Origin: Fistulifera solaris
Lineage: Eukaryota > Bacillariophyta > Bacillariophyceae > Naviculales > Stauroneidaceae
Assembly (NCBI GenBank): GCA_030295235.1
Contig: AP026135.1
Span: 186,001 to 250,000 of the forward strand
Direction: 5' to 3'
Length of the DNA: 64,000 bases
Positions within the stretch are counted from its first letter, which is position 1. Every line of letters starts with the position of its first letter. The notes below the pieces were generated by a model that saw only the letters and a list, made by a program, of their open reading frames with translations, was not told the origin of the DNA and did no database searches. A program made the translations under genes and the position numbers. Of this stretch, positions 1 to 12,303 are shown one piece after another.

Positions 1-2396
1 TAGAGCCCGCCGAATTTGCCGAGCTAGTTGCGAACATGGATTCCAGTATTCGTTCTCGGGTGAGTACGTCGGGAAGTCGGCATGGTACGAGTGGCAGTCG
101 ACACGGATTGCGTGGAAGTCGTCATGGTAAAGGGCGCTCCCTCGGGTTCCGGGCCAGTACGAGCAGTCGGAGTCAAGCGTATCAGGATATCAGCTCCACA
201 TTGGGGGCTGCAGCGAATTTGCAGACGGGTAATCTCAAGAGTCGGTGGGTGGAGCTGTTCATCCCGGATGTTTTACAAGAAAGTTATAGTGGAAGGTGGG
301 TTTTGAGTTCGTCGTTTACACAATTCGGATAACGTGGAAATGCTTTCTCTTACTTACCCTGTTGCTGCATTATATTTTCAGAAAAGAAGAGGAGATCTTG
401 CTTTTACGCTTACCAGAGTCCGTCCATCCTGTCAGGAGGGCGGAGCTCGCTTTCACTTTGCTGGGAAGAAGCGACGAGTTTGTTGCGTACTACGAGTCGA
501 ATCGATTCGGTGAAACCAAACTGTCTGGTGAGGGAGGTGAGAAAGCAAGGACAAGTTATTTATCCGCGCTTACAGGTGATGACATCAGCGTAGGAACAGA
601 TCGTATTTTCTATGCGAAGACGCTGCCGCATTTGTGTGCATCCGTCATGGGCTTCTGTGCAATTGAAGCGGCCCTTGAATATGGAAACTTTTCAGATAAA
701 GAAGGAGAAGCAACTTCGAGCAGCATGGCTAGATCTGGAATCAACAAGCAAGTCTCGATGAGTTCCGGTGGGTTTCGGGAATCATCCGAAGCTTATGAGA
801 GAAGCCTGATTGGGGAGCTCGGATCAGTCTGCCGCTCGCGCTCTGTCAACGGGCAACTTTGCGAGCTCGTTCGCGCGTCAGTGTTGCTGTCAATTTTTCG
901 TGGGGCGCTGAAAATTTCGCATCCTAGTTCGACGTCAAGACGCTTTGATAAAGATTTGCTTTCCGTTGACAAAAACATTTTGACCATTGCTCTCAAGGTT
1001 GCAAATGATGAACAGTTGCGCGTTTCAGCTGCGCTTTCGTACGATGATCAAAAAGTTCCCATGTTGGTTTCGGATGCTCCGACACGCATTGATACCAGGC
1101 AACCCGCCGCAACACTTTCTGGTATTCCTGATCCAGAAATCGAGAGTCTTCCGTTTGGGCTTAGTGAATTGATCCAAAAACCGTCACAGGTAGAACTTGA
1201 TTTCCAGGATCAAGCGAGAACCAGCTTTAATAGAGCACCCATGGATGAGGCGTTCACCTTTTCCCCGGCAGTTCCGCAGGTGATTCGTTCACTTCACGCT
1301 CGATCCATTACGCTGGCGGTATTCGCTTTGAGTCAAGTTGAGTTGGGTCAATTTTTTCCTGACAAGAAATGTTGCAATGCGGCTGCCTATGTCCTTGATG
1401 GCGTTGACGGACTAGTTACTTCGACTGCCATGGGTTTGAAAGATAGTGACAATGTTGCTGAAGAAGGCTCTGTCGAAAAGGCTGTCCAGGTAATGGCCAA
1501 TATTTCCGCGCTACAGCGGTGCCTCCCTCGGTTCTATGGCTGTTTGATTCGTGGGATGTGCAATATTGGTCTAATTCGATCTGACGAGGTCGATGCTACT
1601 TTGGCATACTCCGAAAGAGTGTTGAAATCCTCGGATAAAGCATGCGATGCCCAAGTGGGGAGCATGTACAGTCTCGTGTACGAGATTTGTAGGAACAAGA
1701 TCGATTCACACATGAATTTAGCTTTGGAGAATTTTCAATGGGTGGCGAAATCGGAACGCGATATGCCCAATGCGTACTGTGAAGGACTGATTGGATACCT
1801 TCGGTCCGTTTTTGCATCATTGGGTCCTATGGATGAAGGTTCTCGAGCTGGTTTGCACTTTTCGTGCTGTGGGCACATTGCCGAGAAACTCGTCAAGCTA
1901 TTATCGGGAAAACCTGGTGACACTGCCACGTTCGACGACTCGTCACTCCCGCCCATTACTCGTATTGATGCTTTTGGAATCAAGAATCTATTCACTGATT
2001 GCCAGGAGTTTGAGAGGTTCGCTGATACCACTGGCGTGCCGCAGCTCCGAGATTGCTTCAATGAATTACGTATCTTGACCACTTTTATGTTGGATAAGGA
2101 GTTGCCATTGCTTCTTCTGCCTGAAAATTCAACATCACGACGACGCAAATACCCTATTCTTAGCATGGATAAGGTCTTGAGCATGCTAGAAAAATATCAA
2201 GGAACTGGTTTGGTAAGTGCAATGTTGCGGTTGCTTGTGGTGGTTGTCGTGCTGCAAGACTAACGATGCTTTGCCCCGTCTCGAACTACAGGGCGACAAG
2301 CTCATGGGCGGATCGAGATCTTCCGACTTTTTGTTTATCGACAAGAAGGAAGTCACACAACTGATCAAGATTGCGCGCAGCCAGACAATTCAATAG
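1..2396 (+). CDS. SEC15: Exocyst complex component SEC15 (EXOC6), 5' end outside window
   Basis: SEC15 is the exocyst subunit that links Rab-bearing secretory vesicles to the tethering complex at the plasma membrane. Three exons are visible: (<1)-295, 382-2212 and 2292-2396, with introns of 86 nt (GTGGGT...TTTCAG) and 79 nt (GTAAGT...ACTACAG). Splicing is phase-consistent and ends at TAG 2394-2396. After exon 2 the protein shows the SEC15 pattern: a YYESNR segment, then a KTLPHLCASVMGFCAIE-like stretch, a long helical middle, and near the end a ...MDKVLSMLEKYQ element matching the C-terminal alpha-helical tail of plant and animal SEC15. The N-terminal part in the window has three GSRHG repeats (about bases 70-130), probably a disordered insertion. 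The upstream frame stays open to base 1, so the true start lies outside. The family call rests on remembered motifs; another exocyst CATCHR subunit is the main alternative. Confidence 0.72.
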
Positions 2397-2489
2397 TCTT
2401 TTCTACGTCCTACAACACTAGTTATCTTGTTCCCTATTTAACTCGTCTAGCCTTGTGTTATACCCCGCTAACCTTGGTGTTTTACTATA

Positions 2490-3575
2490 TTATATGATCT
2501 GCTCCGCCACAACGGGCGTCATTTCCGTGGATGGTGGTGTTCTTTGCGAAACCGGCCGACAAAATCCTAACACTTCGTCCCGTACATGAGCGGGAAAGCA
2601 CGCTTTCGCAAACGGGGAAAGCCAATCCATGCGACAGCGGGTACCATCTCCGTGGGTTCCGACCCCAAAGACTTCCGCTACCCCCGCCAGTGCTCCCGAT
2701 ACTGTTTGACCTTTGATGCGATCAATGTGGGTTAATTTCGAAAAGATGACATCCCACTGGTCGAAGATCATGCAGGATGTGAACATGCCAAACAGTACCG
2801 CCTCAATGAGCAATCCGAGAATATTCACGAGCTGTGTCGGATGATCCAAACATGAATAATGACGAATGGCTTTGCCTGTGCCACGAACGGCATGACACGT
2901 CGCGAACCGGCTAATCAGTAAAGCTAAAGAATAGATGCACGAAAGCATCGTGTAAAACACAAAGAGCAGAAAATATTTGTGATTCCCAATCCCGACACAA
3001 TTGTTCACCCAAGGACAATGATGATCCATTTTGATAATACACCGACGGCAGACACTACAGTGATGAGCCCGTTGTGGTTTGAATGAACGGCAACGCCGAC
3101 AGAGTTTTTTCGTAGGTGGAACCGGCACGGCCAGCAGACCGATGGCCTCTTCCTGCTGCGAAGGCTGCTCTTCTGGAAGAGGTTTCGCGTCGGGAGGTAC
3201 GGCACCTGGATCTGTCGTCATGGCCATGAAATGAGAAATGACCGCAAACAGAGCAATGGCGCAAAACACCACTTCGTGGAAGCGACCCAGCAAAGACATG
3301 TGACGGATGCCGTCCTCTCCAGTAACGCCCATCCACGGCGGCAATAAAATCCAGCAGACGGCATACACTCCGTACGCGTGTAAAGCATACGTACAAAGGG
3401 CACAAAAGAGACCACAACAGTCTAAATTGAGCCAGTGTCGATCAAACGGCCCTGTTCCGCAGAATTGACGACGAACGGTGGCTCGTTTTACAATTCGTTC
3501 TCCGCCGTCCTCGACCAGTCTCGTTTCGGGTTTCGGGAGTGGTTTTCCTCGACGAAATGGTTCCGTAGACGACAT
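2490..3575 (-). CDS. DHHC-type protein S-palmitoyltransferase
   Basis: This is an integral membrane enzyme that transfers palmitate from acyl-CoA to cysteines of target proteins, usually at Golgi or plasma membrane. The 361-residue reading frame has no intron. Two hydrophobic spans lie at about residues 50-80 and 100-118, then TTDPG (120-124). The cysteine-rich domain follows (about 159-197) with paired CxxC/HC ligands and the catalytic DHHC at 184-187, followed by PWVNNCVGIGNHKYF. Two more membrane spans and a cytosolic tail complete the usual four-TM layout. The ATG at 3573-3575 is the first in-frame one and suits the family length. The spacing resembles ZDHHC3/7-type enzymes, but substrate cannot be inferred. 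The gene lies 93 bp from the end of SEC15 (convergent) and 295 bp from the stop of the glucan synthase gene on the same strand. Confidence 0.93.
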   Translation of the reverse strand: MSSTEPFRRGKPLPKPETRLVEDGGERIVKRATVRRQFCGTGPFDRHWLNLDCCGLFCALCTYALHAYGVYAVCWILLPPWMGVTGEDGIRHMSLLGRFHEVVFCAIALFAVISHFMAMTTDPGAVPPDAKPLPEEQPSQQEEAIGLLAVPVPPTKKLCRRCRSFKPQRAHHCSVCRRCIIKMDHHCPWVNNCVGIGNHKYFLLFVFYTMLSCIYSLALLISRFATCHAVRGTGKAIRHYSCLDHPTQLVNILGLLIEAVLFGMFTSCMIFDQWDVIFSKLTHIDRIKGQTVSGALAGVAEVFGVGTHGDGTRCRMDWLSPFAKACFPAHVRDEVLGFCRPVSQRTPPSTEMTPVVAEQII

Positions 3576-3870
3576 TATTCCTTGATGAACAAAGGAAAAT
3601 CAGAGAGTTGATGCTATTGTTCGAGTTGACCGGCGATAAAATAATAAGAAATGCGGCATGCCGCGACAAGATTCAATGCGCCGTTTACCTGGTACTAGCA
3701 ACAGGGAACAGGACAACGTTGTACTAAAAGTATGTCGTAGCGGCAACGATAGGATAAGGATTCCCCACTCAGTTTCAATCAGCCCTAAAACTACAACGAT
3801 GAGTGAAAAAATATCGGCACAACTATAGAGAACCTAACGAATTATTCTTTGATTGTGTGTTGGAAACAAA

Positions 3871-6800
3871 TCATCTCGGGGGCATCGTGTCCGGCTGCGA
3901 GAACGACCAACCCTGGTCGGCTGCCGAAGGGACCAGGGGATCGACCGTCGCGCGGGGAAGTGGGCTGTCCTGAGTGTCTCCCAGAGCCATCGTTCCCCAC
4001 ACGTCCATGCCGGACATGCTAAAGGCCCGACCGTACGATCGGCCACTGTCAGGGGCGGACCGTGCAGGTACAGGAGCATTCGAGGTATGGACGGGTGCGA
4101 CTCCATTACTCACAATGGAGCCATCGCGGGCAATCAGTCCAGCGTTCGTCAGAGCTTGCTCCTGCCTTTGCACCAGCTTCTTCAACTCGGATATTTGTTC
4201 CAGTAAATCATCTGGAGCATCCGTCATGCCGCCCGATTCTTGAGACTTTCTCGCATAGCGAAGGATATCAGAAACCACCACGTCCGCAGATAACGCATTG
4301 TGGTACAGCAACCATGTTTGCAACAGCCGCGGGAGTTGCAGAGCGGCTAGGAGGAACAAAGGAATGAAAATCAAGTGTCCGCAAACAATATCATGAAGCA
4401 TGTAAAAATGTTTGACGAGTTTGACTCCTGCCAATAGGCCAATCTGGCACAAGGCTCCCAAAGCATAGTACGCCGATAAAGCATATCGGACGTAGTTCGA
4501 GTCCTCAAGGAAAAGGGTTACGACACCGGCAATGAGTCCACAAAAATAGCGATTCCTATGGTGCGACGCACGGGATACGGGAAACTTCTCTCACTTGCAA
4601 TGAAGCCCCTCTCTAGTACCAGCAAGGCACCAATGAAGATGAGCACGTTGCCGACGGCAACAATTGGCTTGTTAAGGCTAGCATCGGATCGGAACAAATT
4701 CGATCGACGAATACCTTCGGCGACGAGTAAATACAATGCCGACTTGACGCAGAACATAAGTTTCGATGTGAGTGGAATATTCTTGTAAAAAGCGGTTTCC
4801 TCGTTCCACCACATTGACCAGCTTTTCGCGGCTCCCCCAGAAGGGCATCGCATCCACTTGACCCAGAGCTCGTAGTCGCTTACAACAACACTCCAGTCGA
4901 AAGTAAGGGGATTGAACCAAAATGGACTGCACAAGAAAGAAGCTGACGCAAGCCATAATGACCACGTTCTACCAAAGTATTGCTTCGCCTCCGTATAAAT
5001 ACCCATCAGCACTAAACCAGCCGCCAGCTCTACGCCCAAATAGAGGTGACTTGACGCAAAGAAGCGATACTGTTCGTCAAACGGAGTGTGCTGAGTGACG
5101 AAACCGCGGCCTGTTGGCCTGTACTTCGCGCCGCCGACGAGAATCGTTTGGGCCATGTATGTTGCTTTCGTTTGAATGTGGAACATGAAGTGAAGCGGCC
5201 CTCCGGTAATGAAGATAGAGAACAGCTCCTGAAAGCTAGCGAACCAACCTCGTTCAACTCCGAGCGTCGCAAACAAGGGGATGGTCTGCAACAAACCAAG
5301 GCCACCAAGAAGCATTTGAATGGTTCCCATTGGCGTGATTAGACGATCTCCAATCCTCTCTAGATCGAACACCGCCAGAACTAACATCAAGTACACAACG
5401 ACGTAAACGGTAAAGATCGTAAGAACGTTGCTGAAGTAGTGACCGATTCCCCCGTAGTAGAAAGAAAGCAACCGGCAAAAATCAAGCCGGTTGCACATTC
5501 GGTACACATCTCGTGAAAGACTCTGTTCGGCTGCACCTTGGCTGAGCTTAGCTTCGAACTTGTAAATCTGACTCATTCCTACGTCTCTTCCCTTTCCTAC
5601 TTGAACGTATTCTTTGAAAGCAACAGAGCCTCCTCGAATAACATTATTGTAGCCAGCAAAGATATCTTCCGACAAGTTTATACCTTGTGAAGCCTTGCTA
5701 ATTCCACCTCTCGTTATAAAGAAAAGCTTATCGAAAACGTCAGGGTGACCGTAATGCAAGCGAATGCGAAGAGGTCTAGCGAGAACACGCTGACCCAAAG
5801 AAACAAACGAAATTTCCTGTAAAGCCATGTAATTTGCCAGAGAACTGACGCTGCCCGTAAAAATGTGCTCTCGAAGTCCGAGGATTGTGGTTGGTAGCGG
5901 ACCTTCACGTTTTGCAAACTCCTGTAAGCAGTTCCGCATCTTGAGAGCTTCCTCAAAATAACCTTCTTGATTCATGTCAATAGTTTGGACAAACTCCCCC
6001 CTCGTAAAAAATCATAGCATGATTCTGGTTCTCAGGCTTGCCCTCGCCAATCACGGGATTTCCTGGCAAGCGAACGCGATAAATTTCTTGGATCTTGCCT
6101 TTACCATTGCTCTTCACCAGCACCGAATAGAAGACCGACGCTCCTGACCGGTTGATTCTTATGCTGTCGATATACGCCACCCGAAGATGTGGAAAGCGGT
6201 GCATTAGGCTGTCTATGTCGTCTGCTTTCGGATCTTGATTTCTCTTCATCTGCCCATAAATCTGGCATGTAACAACGTATCCGAACTTCTCACCGAGGAG
6301 ATCATTTGTAGTGTGGTCATCGATTCTTTCAAGATTTGCGAGGAGCCTGAGTGCCTTTTCACAATACATCATCCCAGTTACTGTTCTTGTGAGTGTTTGG
6401 GCTCGAATACTAGCCCATCGTCGTGTCTCATCGATGTATTTTGGCTGCCAAACTTTTTCTTCCTCTTTCACTCCCAGTCTCTCTAAAAAGTTATTCCAAT
6501 CAGAACGATACAACGTCTGAAGATAAAGAAGCGTCGAAACACCAAGAGCGTCAGTTCGCCGTTCTAAATCGGCTTTGCTATAAAGAACGTCCTCAGAGTA
6601 AAAGGGGGTCAACACATTCCATGAAAACATGTCATGAATTGATGGAGCATCAGGCATATCCATGAAAAGGGAGTTAACGAAGAAAGTGAGGCGGCGGCGG
6701 GCTTCTTTTGACTTGGGTTCTGCATCATCCGGATGCATACACACGAGGCCATAAAGCTTCTTTAAAACTCCTTTGAAAGTTTCATTCTTTGATATGTCAT

Positions 6801-9800
6801 CAAGCTGAGAGGACGCATAGTAGTCATCCCAAAAGAATCCATTCTCCATACTTCCTAGAAAGGTGAGGCGGTCAAGGACGTCCCTTCCATCGGAATCCAC
6901 AGCCGTGTTCTTCAATATTGCTTTCAGTCCATGTGTTACATTGCGCAACTTGTCTCTAACTTGATCACGAACAGCATCCACAATGACCACAGTTTCTTCG
7001 ATTGCTGCTACCTGGGGCACCTCCCTTGCCTTGTTATCTGTGTCTAGGGTAGTAAGTGATCCTGCGCTGACCACTCTTCGAACACCGGGTGTACTAGGTT
7101 TCGGCTTGGTCTCTTTGCTACGCACACCTGAGTCTTTTCCTCTTGCAAGAGGTGAGCGTTTCTTCATGCCTTTTTCGAGAATACTTACGAGCTCTACAAA
7201 AGGAGTAAAGACAATTTTGATCTTTTCAAGCTTCATGTGGGCGGTGATCTCCTCATTCTCTGTCCATTTGTTAACCATGGCTAGAATTCCTTGAACATCC
7301 TTCGCGTGCACAGGCCCCATAATCTTAGCGAAAAGAAAAGAACCGAGTTCCCAAACTTCGGCGACCGCGGTCTGCATAGTCACATGGTCGGTTATTGGCT
7401 TGAAGAAAGATGCATCAGTGTAGGCCCCAGTCCTCGGATTTGTGTATTCATCCGCCGGCCGTTGAAGCTCGGCCATGACGTCGTCAATCACACCTGCCGT
7501 CTGGAAAACAGGCAGATAGATTGCCTGACTGAAACCGTCAAACTGGCTGAACTTGAGGTTATCGCTTTCAGTGTTGGAAATGATATCTTCTTCTCTGAAA
7601 TGGTCTATAATTTCATTCCATACAGCACTGAACATAACCCACTTTTGAATTCGAACATCGAGAAGGCGATTGACATAGCTCTGCAGCTTATGTGGATCAC
7701 TACCAAGTAATGACGTTCCTTCTGAGATATTGTTTCCTGAACCAAGAAAGCTGGCGGATGAGCCTCTACGACTACCAGCATCCGAGGACAGCATCTTTTT
7801 ACAAAAATGTTCCGGAGCACGGCCAAAATTATTTCGAATATCATCGATAGATCGGACGTCTCCCAAGTGATCGGAAAACCCGACTGAAGTACCTGCAAAC
7901 GCCTGCCATGCAGCGTACCAGATGCTCATGTCGATCAGATAAACAATGAATTGAGGTAGCCACCTCATACTCAGCAGCAGAAACATTTTTGCAAAGCTTT
8001 GGTCGGGATAATTGACATAGTCGTCTGCAGAGTTGCAACGATGGTAGCACCATCGAATTAACCTCAAAAACGTAGGAGAAGAAAAGTTTCCAAGCCATGA
8101 GCGTTACCCAAAAGGTAACATAAACGATCGTGTGTCGAAAGGATTCGTGTACTTCCTTTCCGACATACAGGCGGCTCAAAGGATACAGGATGTTTAAAAA
8201 GGATTGAACGTAGTCATTCTGGCTCGTGTAAATCCGTGTAGACAGTGATGGCACGATCTGGACAAACGTCTCTACAACGTAGGGGATCATGACAATGAGC
8301 GAAAGCCAAATGTACTGCCACCACCAGAAAACTGGCTCTGCCTCTATTCCCAAGTATACACCTTTCTGCGGGGAAAATGCCCACATTAAGTAGAGCGTCT
8401 GGTAGACAAGAGTTAAAAAGCGGGCGACAATTATGAATACCGAGCCGCATACAGCAGTTCCTGACAGCTGAATGCCCGGATAGATCGCCCATACTTCCAG
8501 TAAAGCCCACGTGAGATGAAGAGCGTTGAAAAGCCAAAAGACTCCGCTTGCAACCTGCAATGAGTATACCCAGCCCCAAACGAGTTCACGAGCAAAAGCT
8601 GCCGCCGCGAGCAGGTAGAATGTTACAATGTGCCACTCCAAAATACGACTCAGCGCCATGATGCCGCGCAACCACGATCTCTTCTCCAAGAATGTTTTCG
8701 GAGAGGCTGCCAGTCCTTCAGCAACCGGCATGATGGTTTCGCCAGGAAGAGGACCATAATTGGACCCAAACTCTTCCATATCATTCGGGTCAGGTTTAAA
8801 CGATGAGTAATGATATTGAAGACACTCTCTGGACCAAAAGAATTCGTTGAAGTCATCATAGTTCTTTCTTTCATCGTGGTCCGCTTTCGATTTCATATTC
8901 TAATAAAAAACCAGATGTATGAGGTGACGTGCCTTCGACAAGACAGAATCGTCAAAAACGCGCTCACGTACCTGTTCGACGACCTCGAAAATCGGAGTGA
9001 CCACATAATCCATAAAATGGCCAGCATATAGACTCCGCGTCTGTGTATATCCTTCACTCTGAATATGTTCTTCCATCATTTTGTGGTAAAGAAACCACAC
9101 ACATTCCGACATGTGACGCAGATTGGCGCCTTCGCCCCAGATGCAAAAGAAGAGGACGAGATCCACGACACGGCTCGCCACCGCCGGCGGTGCATTCATC
9201 GACGTGTTCAATTTCGAAAAATGCGGCGCCACTCCCATGGCACGGCACCACTTGACGTAGTTCGAAAAGACTTTGGCGTGCAACGCATGAATGGGACTTG
9301 GTGGCTGTACCGACGGAGGCAAAATATGACTACTCATGTATCGGCGGTTATTGCTGAGAAGAATCAACAGATGCTCGGCTTGGTTCCGTACCGAACTATC
9401 CTGAAATCCAAAAAAGTTTCCCAAATCTTCGCAAGCCGAGTAGACCATGTTAGCATATTCCGCTAAACGAGGAGGCAGATCCGCTGGATTGAACATGTTG
9501 AAAACGTCCAACGATTCCGGTGGTGGATTGGGCGTATACGACGGTTTGGTCGAAGAACCATTCCGATCGCTATTCTCTTCTTTGGTGGGAATGGGCGTAT
9601 AACCGGTTCGGAATGCCGACCATAGATTCAACGACTCGTAATGTCCGTCCCGATACGCGGCGGAAGCTGCCACCAACAACGCCGCGGCAATCCACAAACA
9701 GCCCAGAAAAATCCGTTTCTCGGGAGTAAGCTCTGCCAAATAAATGGAATCTGTTTCACTGGGATTGTAAGGATGCCCTTTGGCCACGTCTTTGAGAAAG

Positions 9801-10510
9801 GGAAGCATCGGTTTGACTACCAAAGCCGCCGCGAAAGCACCTCCTGCCAGACAAGTTGCCATGGTGGCAAATACTTTGGTACGGCCACTAAAAACACAAT
9901 AGCAATCATCATTAACATGTCTGTGAGAGTCACCTACAATATATGCGCACTGACACACACACACACACGAAACCAACTTACTGCGCCGCCAGGAACGAGA
10001 ATGCGAGTGCCAAAGCACCCCCAAGAAGGGAAAGAGCATGGCTTGAGGGAGATTTAAAAACGCCGCCACCAGCAGAGCGACACTAGTCCCTAAACAAATT
10101 CCGGAAAAGAACGATGGCAATAAGACGCCGAGTGACATGCCGACGCATCCTCCCATCAGGGTGAGAATGTTCAAGAAGGCCATGGAAGTATCGGAATGAA
10201 CCGGAAGGAAAAGTGGTTCCAGGAATGTGTAAACCAAAAACGCCGAAACAAGCGCGGAAAGAATTCCGGAAAATAATCTCGGTTTTCTAAAGGTTGAACG
10301 ATGAGATAAGAGATTAGAAAAAGACAAAGAACCAACACACATATTCTCTCAATCACTAACTTACGAAGGGGCATTGGAACTAAACCATACGACCGCTAAA
10401 GCAGTAGCCAGTCGTATGGCTGGATAACCATAAACTGCCGCTTCTTCTGTCCATTGATGGTGGTGCTTCGATAAAACCGTGTCAGTGTCGAGGTCCACCG
10501 TCGACGACAT
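3871..10510 (-). CDS. 1,3-beta-glucan synthase (GT48; chrysolaminarin/callose synthase)
   Basis: Large GT48 membrane enzyme polymerising UDP-glucose into 1,3-beta-glucan; in diatoms this makes chrysolaminarin (established for the family, inferred here). Exons: 10510-10365, 10286-9982, 9887-8972 and 8899-3871; introns of 78, 94 and 72 nt, the second holding a CA run. About 2,130 residues. Seen in order: several N-terminal TM spans, an FKS1-type domain, RKNYDDFNEFFWS, a second TM group, DDYVNYPDQSF, the conserved LPGNPVIGEGKPENQNHA (catalytic region), DMNQEGYFEEALKMRN, then a C-terminal TM cluster and short cytosolic tail. Conserved sequence changes frame at four low-complexity spots: C-run 10018-10022, CT repeat near 8025-8035, C-run 5996-6001 and A-run 4542-4546. 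Because homology resumes directly on both sides each time, I treat it as one functional gene with consensus errors, not as a pseudogene. Confidence 0.93.
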
Positions 10511-10645
10511 GACGAATGGTTCTTATTATAATTATTATAAAAAGGAGCTTCTCGCTGCCCCACGATCTTCTTGAATGAACGAATTAACGACTGTATTATT
10601 GAGCGTGCTGGATAATTCAAATAATCGCTCCAGTCTTTATATCGA

Positions 10646-10969
10646 ATGGGCAACGTCCAATACTATTTGAATATTCGAATTTCCCTTTGCTATTACTCTG
10701 GAGTAGTTTCGTGGGATCCTTTGGATGGATACAAGTATCTGATTCGAAAGCGTCTTTTCCGTTTGGAAATTAAAAAAAAAGTCAACAACGACACGCATGC
10801 AATTTGTGTCGAACACTTGCGTCACGTTTTGCTCCGACACGAACAGCTGACTTTTTTGGTCATACACACCAACGAACGCGTCGTGTCCATGCTCCGGACA
10901 TTCGGGTCTGAATTCAGTCTTGAGGAAGTTGAAGATGCCACGGCCAAAGAAGACCCGGATATAAATTGA
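10646..10969 (+). CDS. Short unrecognised open frame, 107 aa
   Basis: An ATG-initiated frame of 107 codons lies divergent to the glucan synthase gene, whose start is 135 bp away. The product is mixed charged/aliphatic with no signal peptide or clear TM span, and ends in an acidic tail. I recognise no domain. It is neither long enough nor conserved enough (to my knowledge) to exclude a chance frame, although its position in a 670-bp gap between two good genes leaves room for a small gene. Confidence 0.25.
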   Translation: MGNVQYYLNIRISLCYYSGVVSWDPLDGYKYLIRKRLFRLEIKKKVNNDTHAICVEHLRHVLLRHEQLTFLVIHTNERVVSMLRTFGSEFSLEEVEDATAKEDPDIN

Positions 10970-11183
10970 CGCGACTGAGTTCTGTCCCGGACCTCAAGGA
11001 CGTCAACATAACATAAAGACGAAACGTTCTTTTTATTTTCGGAGCCGATGATGATCGTTTCCTCACTGGATTATTCGTAGAACACGTCCACTCATTTATC
11101 ATCTTTATCAACGTTCTAACATTCCTGATAGAGAGGAGGAGATTTTCTTCGAAGAAAGTCACAACAAAATCACCGACCAGGTT

Positions 11184-12010
11184 ATGATTCTTCTTCGACG
11201 ACTGGGACGAAGAACGGTCTTTCCCTCACTATTGTTCCTAGCATTCATTCGTTTCGTTCCTTCACATGCACTTTCTGCAAAGATTCATAGCGACATGCAC
11301 ACAGGAATCATTTTTGACGTGGATGGAACACTGGCCGACTCGTGGAAGTTGGGTTTCGATGCCACGCAACAGATTTTGGAGAAATACAACATTCCCCTCA
11401 TTACGCCAGAAATCTATCACGAATGCACTCGCTACGCGACACCCGATCGTCTCGCACGTCACGCCGGATGGCAACCGGAAGATGACGAATATGTCAAGGT
11501 GGGAAAACAATTGGCGCAAGAATTTGATGAATTGTACATTGGTCTCGTTTCCAAAGACACCGCATCCTTTTTTCCCGGCATTGAACAACTCCTCCATTCC
11601 ATCCCCGAGACAATCGCGATGGGTGCCTTAACGAATGCGGCGGAACAATATGCACATGCTGTTTTGCGGACCAATTGTCCCGTTACGAGTCGATCGTCAT
11701 CGTCATCATCATCATCATCCGCCATTTATTCTCGTTTTCAATCCATCCGCGGCGCGGATACAGTACCAAGCCCAAACCAGCACCCGATGGGTTACTACTG
11801 GTATGTCGAGAGCTGAATGTGCCGGCCCATCAGTGTGTTTATGTGGGTGACAGTCCCAGCGATGGTGTCAGCGCTCACGCGGCGGGTATGAAAGCGATTG
11901 GCGTCCTTTGGGGTAGTCACACGGAAGAGAGTTTACGACAAGCTCCTTTTGATCATTTGTGTTCGACCGTGGAAGAGCTACAGGCAATTCTTGTCGAACA
12001 CTGCAAGTAG
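11184..12010 (+). CDS. HAD-superfamily hydrolase, phosphoglycolate phosphatase-like
   Basis: Haloacid dehalogenase-type phosphatase of the Gph/PGP class, about 275 residues. Motif I is DVDGTLADS (residue about 46), with the nucleophile and acid/base aspartates both present; a helical cap follows; motif II is within GALTNAAEQ; motif III/IV are KPKPAPDGLL and YVGDSPSDGVSAHAAGM. The first 30 residues are hydrophobic with arginines, suggesting a presequence, but no clear A|F plastid site is seen. A TCA/TCG microsatellite around 11695-11720 encodes a run of serines between motifs II and III. Conserved sequence passes to another frame at CCAAG (11766-11770), apparently through one missing A; downstream motifs are intact to TAG 12008-12010. 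No intron is needed. The substrate is unknown; 2-phosphoglycolate or pyrophosphate are family possibilities only. Confidence 0.82.
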
Positions 12011-12303
12011 AGTCCGACTATTGCGTCTGCCACGGTACATAGCACTCACATTGATAACTTTGAAGAAAGTTACTGTACAAAACGCCAATCAACGATCGTG
12101 GAACGATCTGTGATGAAAGTTGTCGTTCTTTAAAAAAATCTAGACGTGATTTTCATACTATCATAAAAATGTGACTAAAATTCAAACAACAAGTACTAGT
12201 TATAGTCGGCCCCCTTTCGAAACAAAGGCTGAAATGATGAAAACAGTAAGTAAACAATAAGTTGTCTCTCACCTGTTTTGTTTGTTATGATAGAACCTGC
12301 CGC

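Noticed and set aside
4518-4570. Tiny intron explaining the frame change near the glucan synthase C-terminus
   Set aside because: No GT-AG pair of suitable phase keeps the conserved residues; a single-base change in the A-run does.
3871-10510. Glucan synthase as a pseudogene because of several frame changes
   Set aside because: Every frame change sits in a short low-complexity run, conserved sequence resumes at the very next codons, and unrelated essential genes in the window show the same pattern.
2490-10510. Trafficking cluster (SEC15, DHHC, glucan synthase, AP-3 beta, auxilin-like) as a functional gene cluster
   Set aside because: Genes are on different strands and far apart with unrelated genes between; eukaryotic co-location without co-regulation evidence is not meaningful.
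11690-11725. TCA repeat in the HAD gene as a CRISPR-like or regulatory repeat
   Set aside because: It is a trinucleotide microsatellite inside a coding exon giving a serine run.
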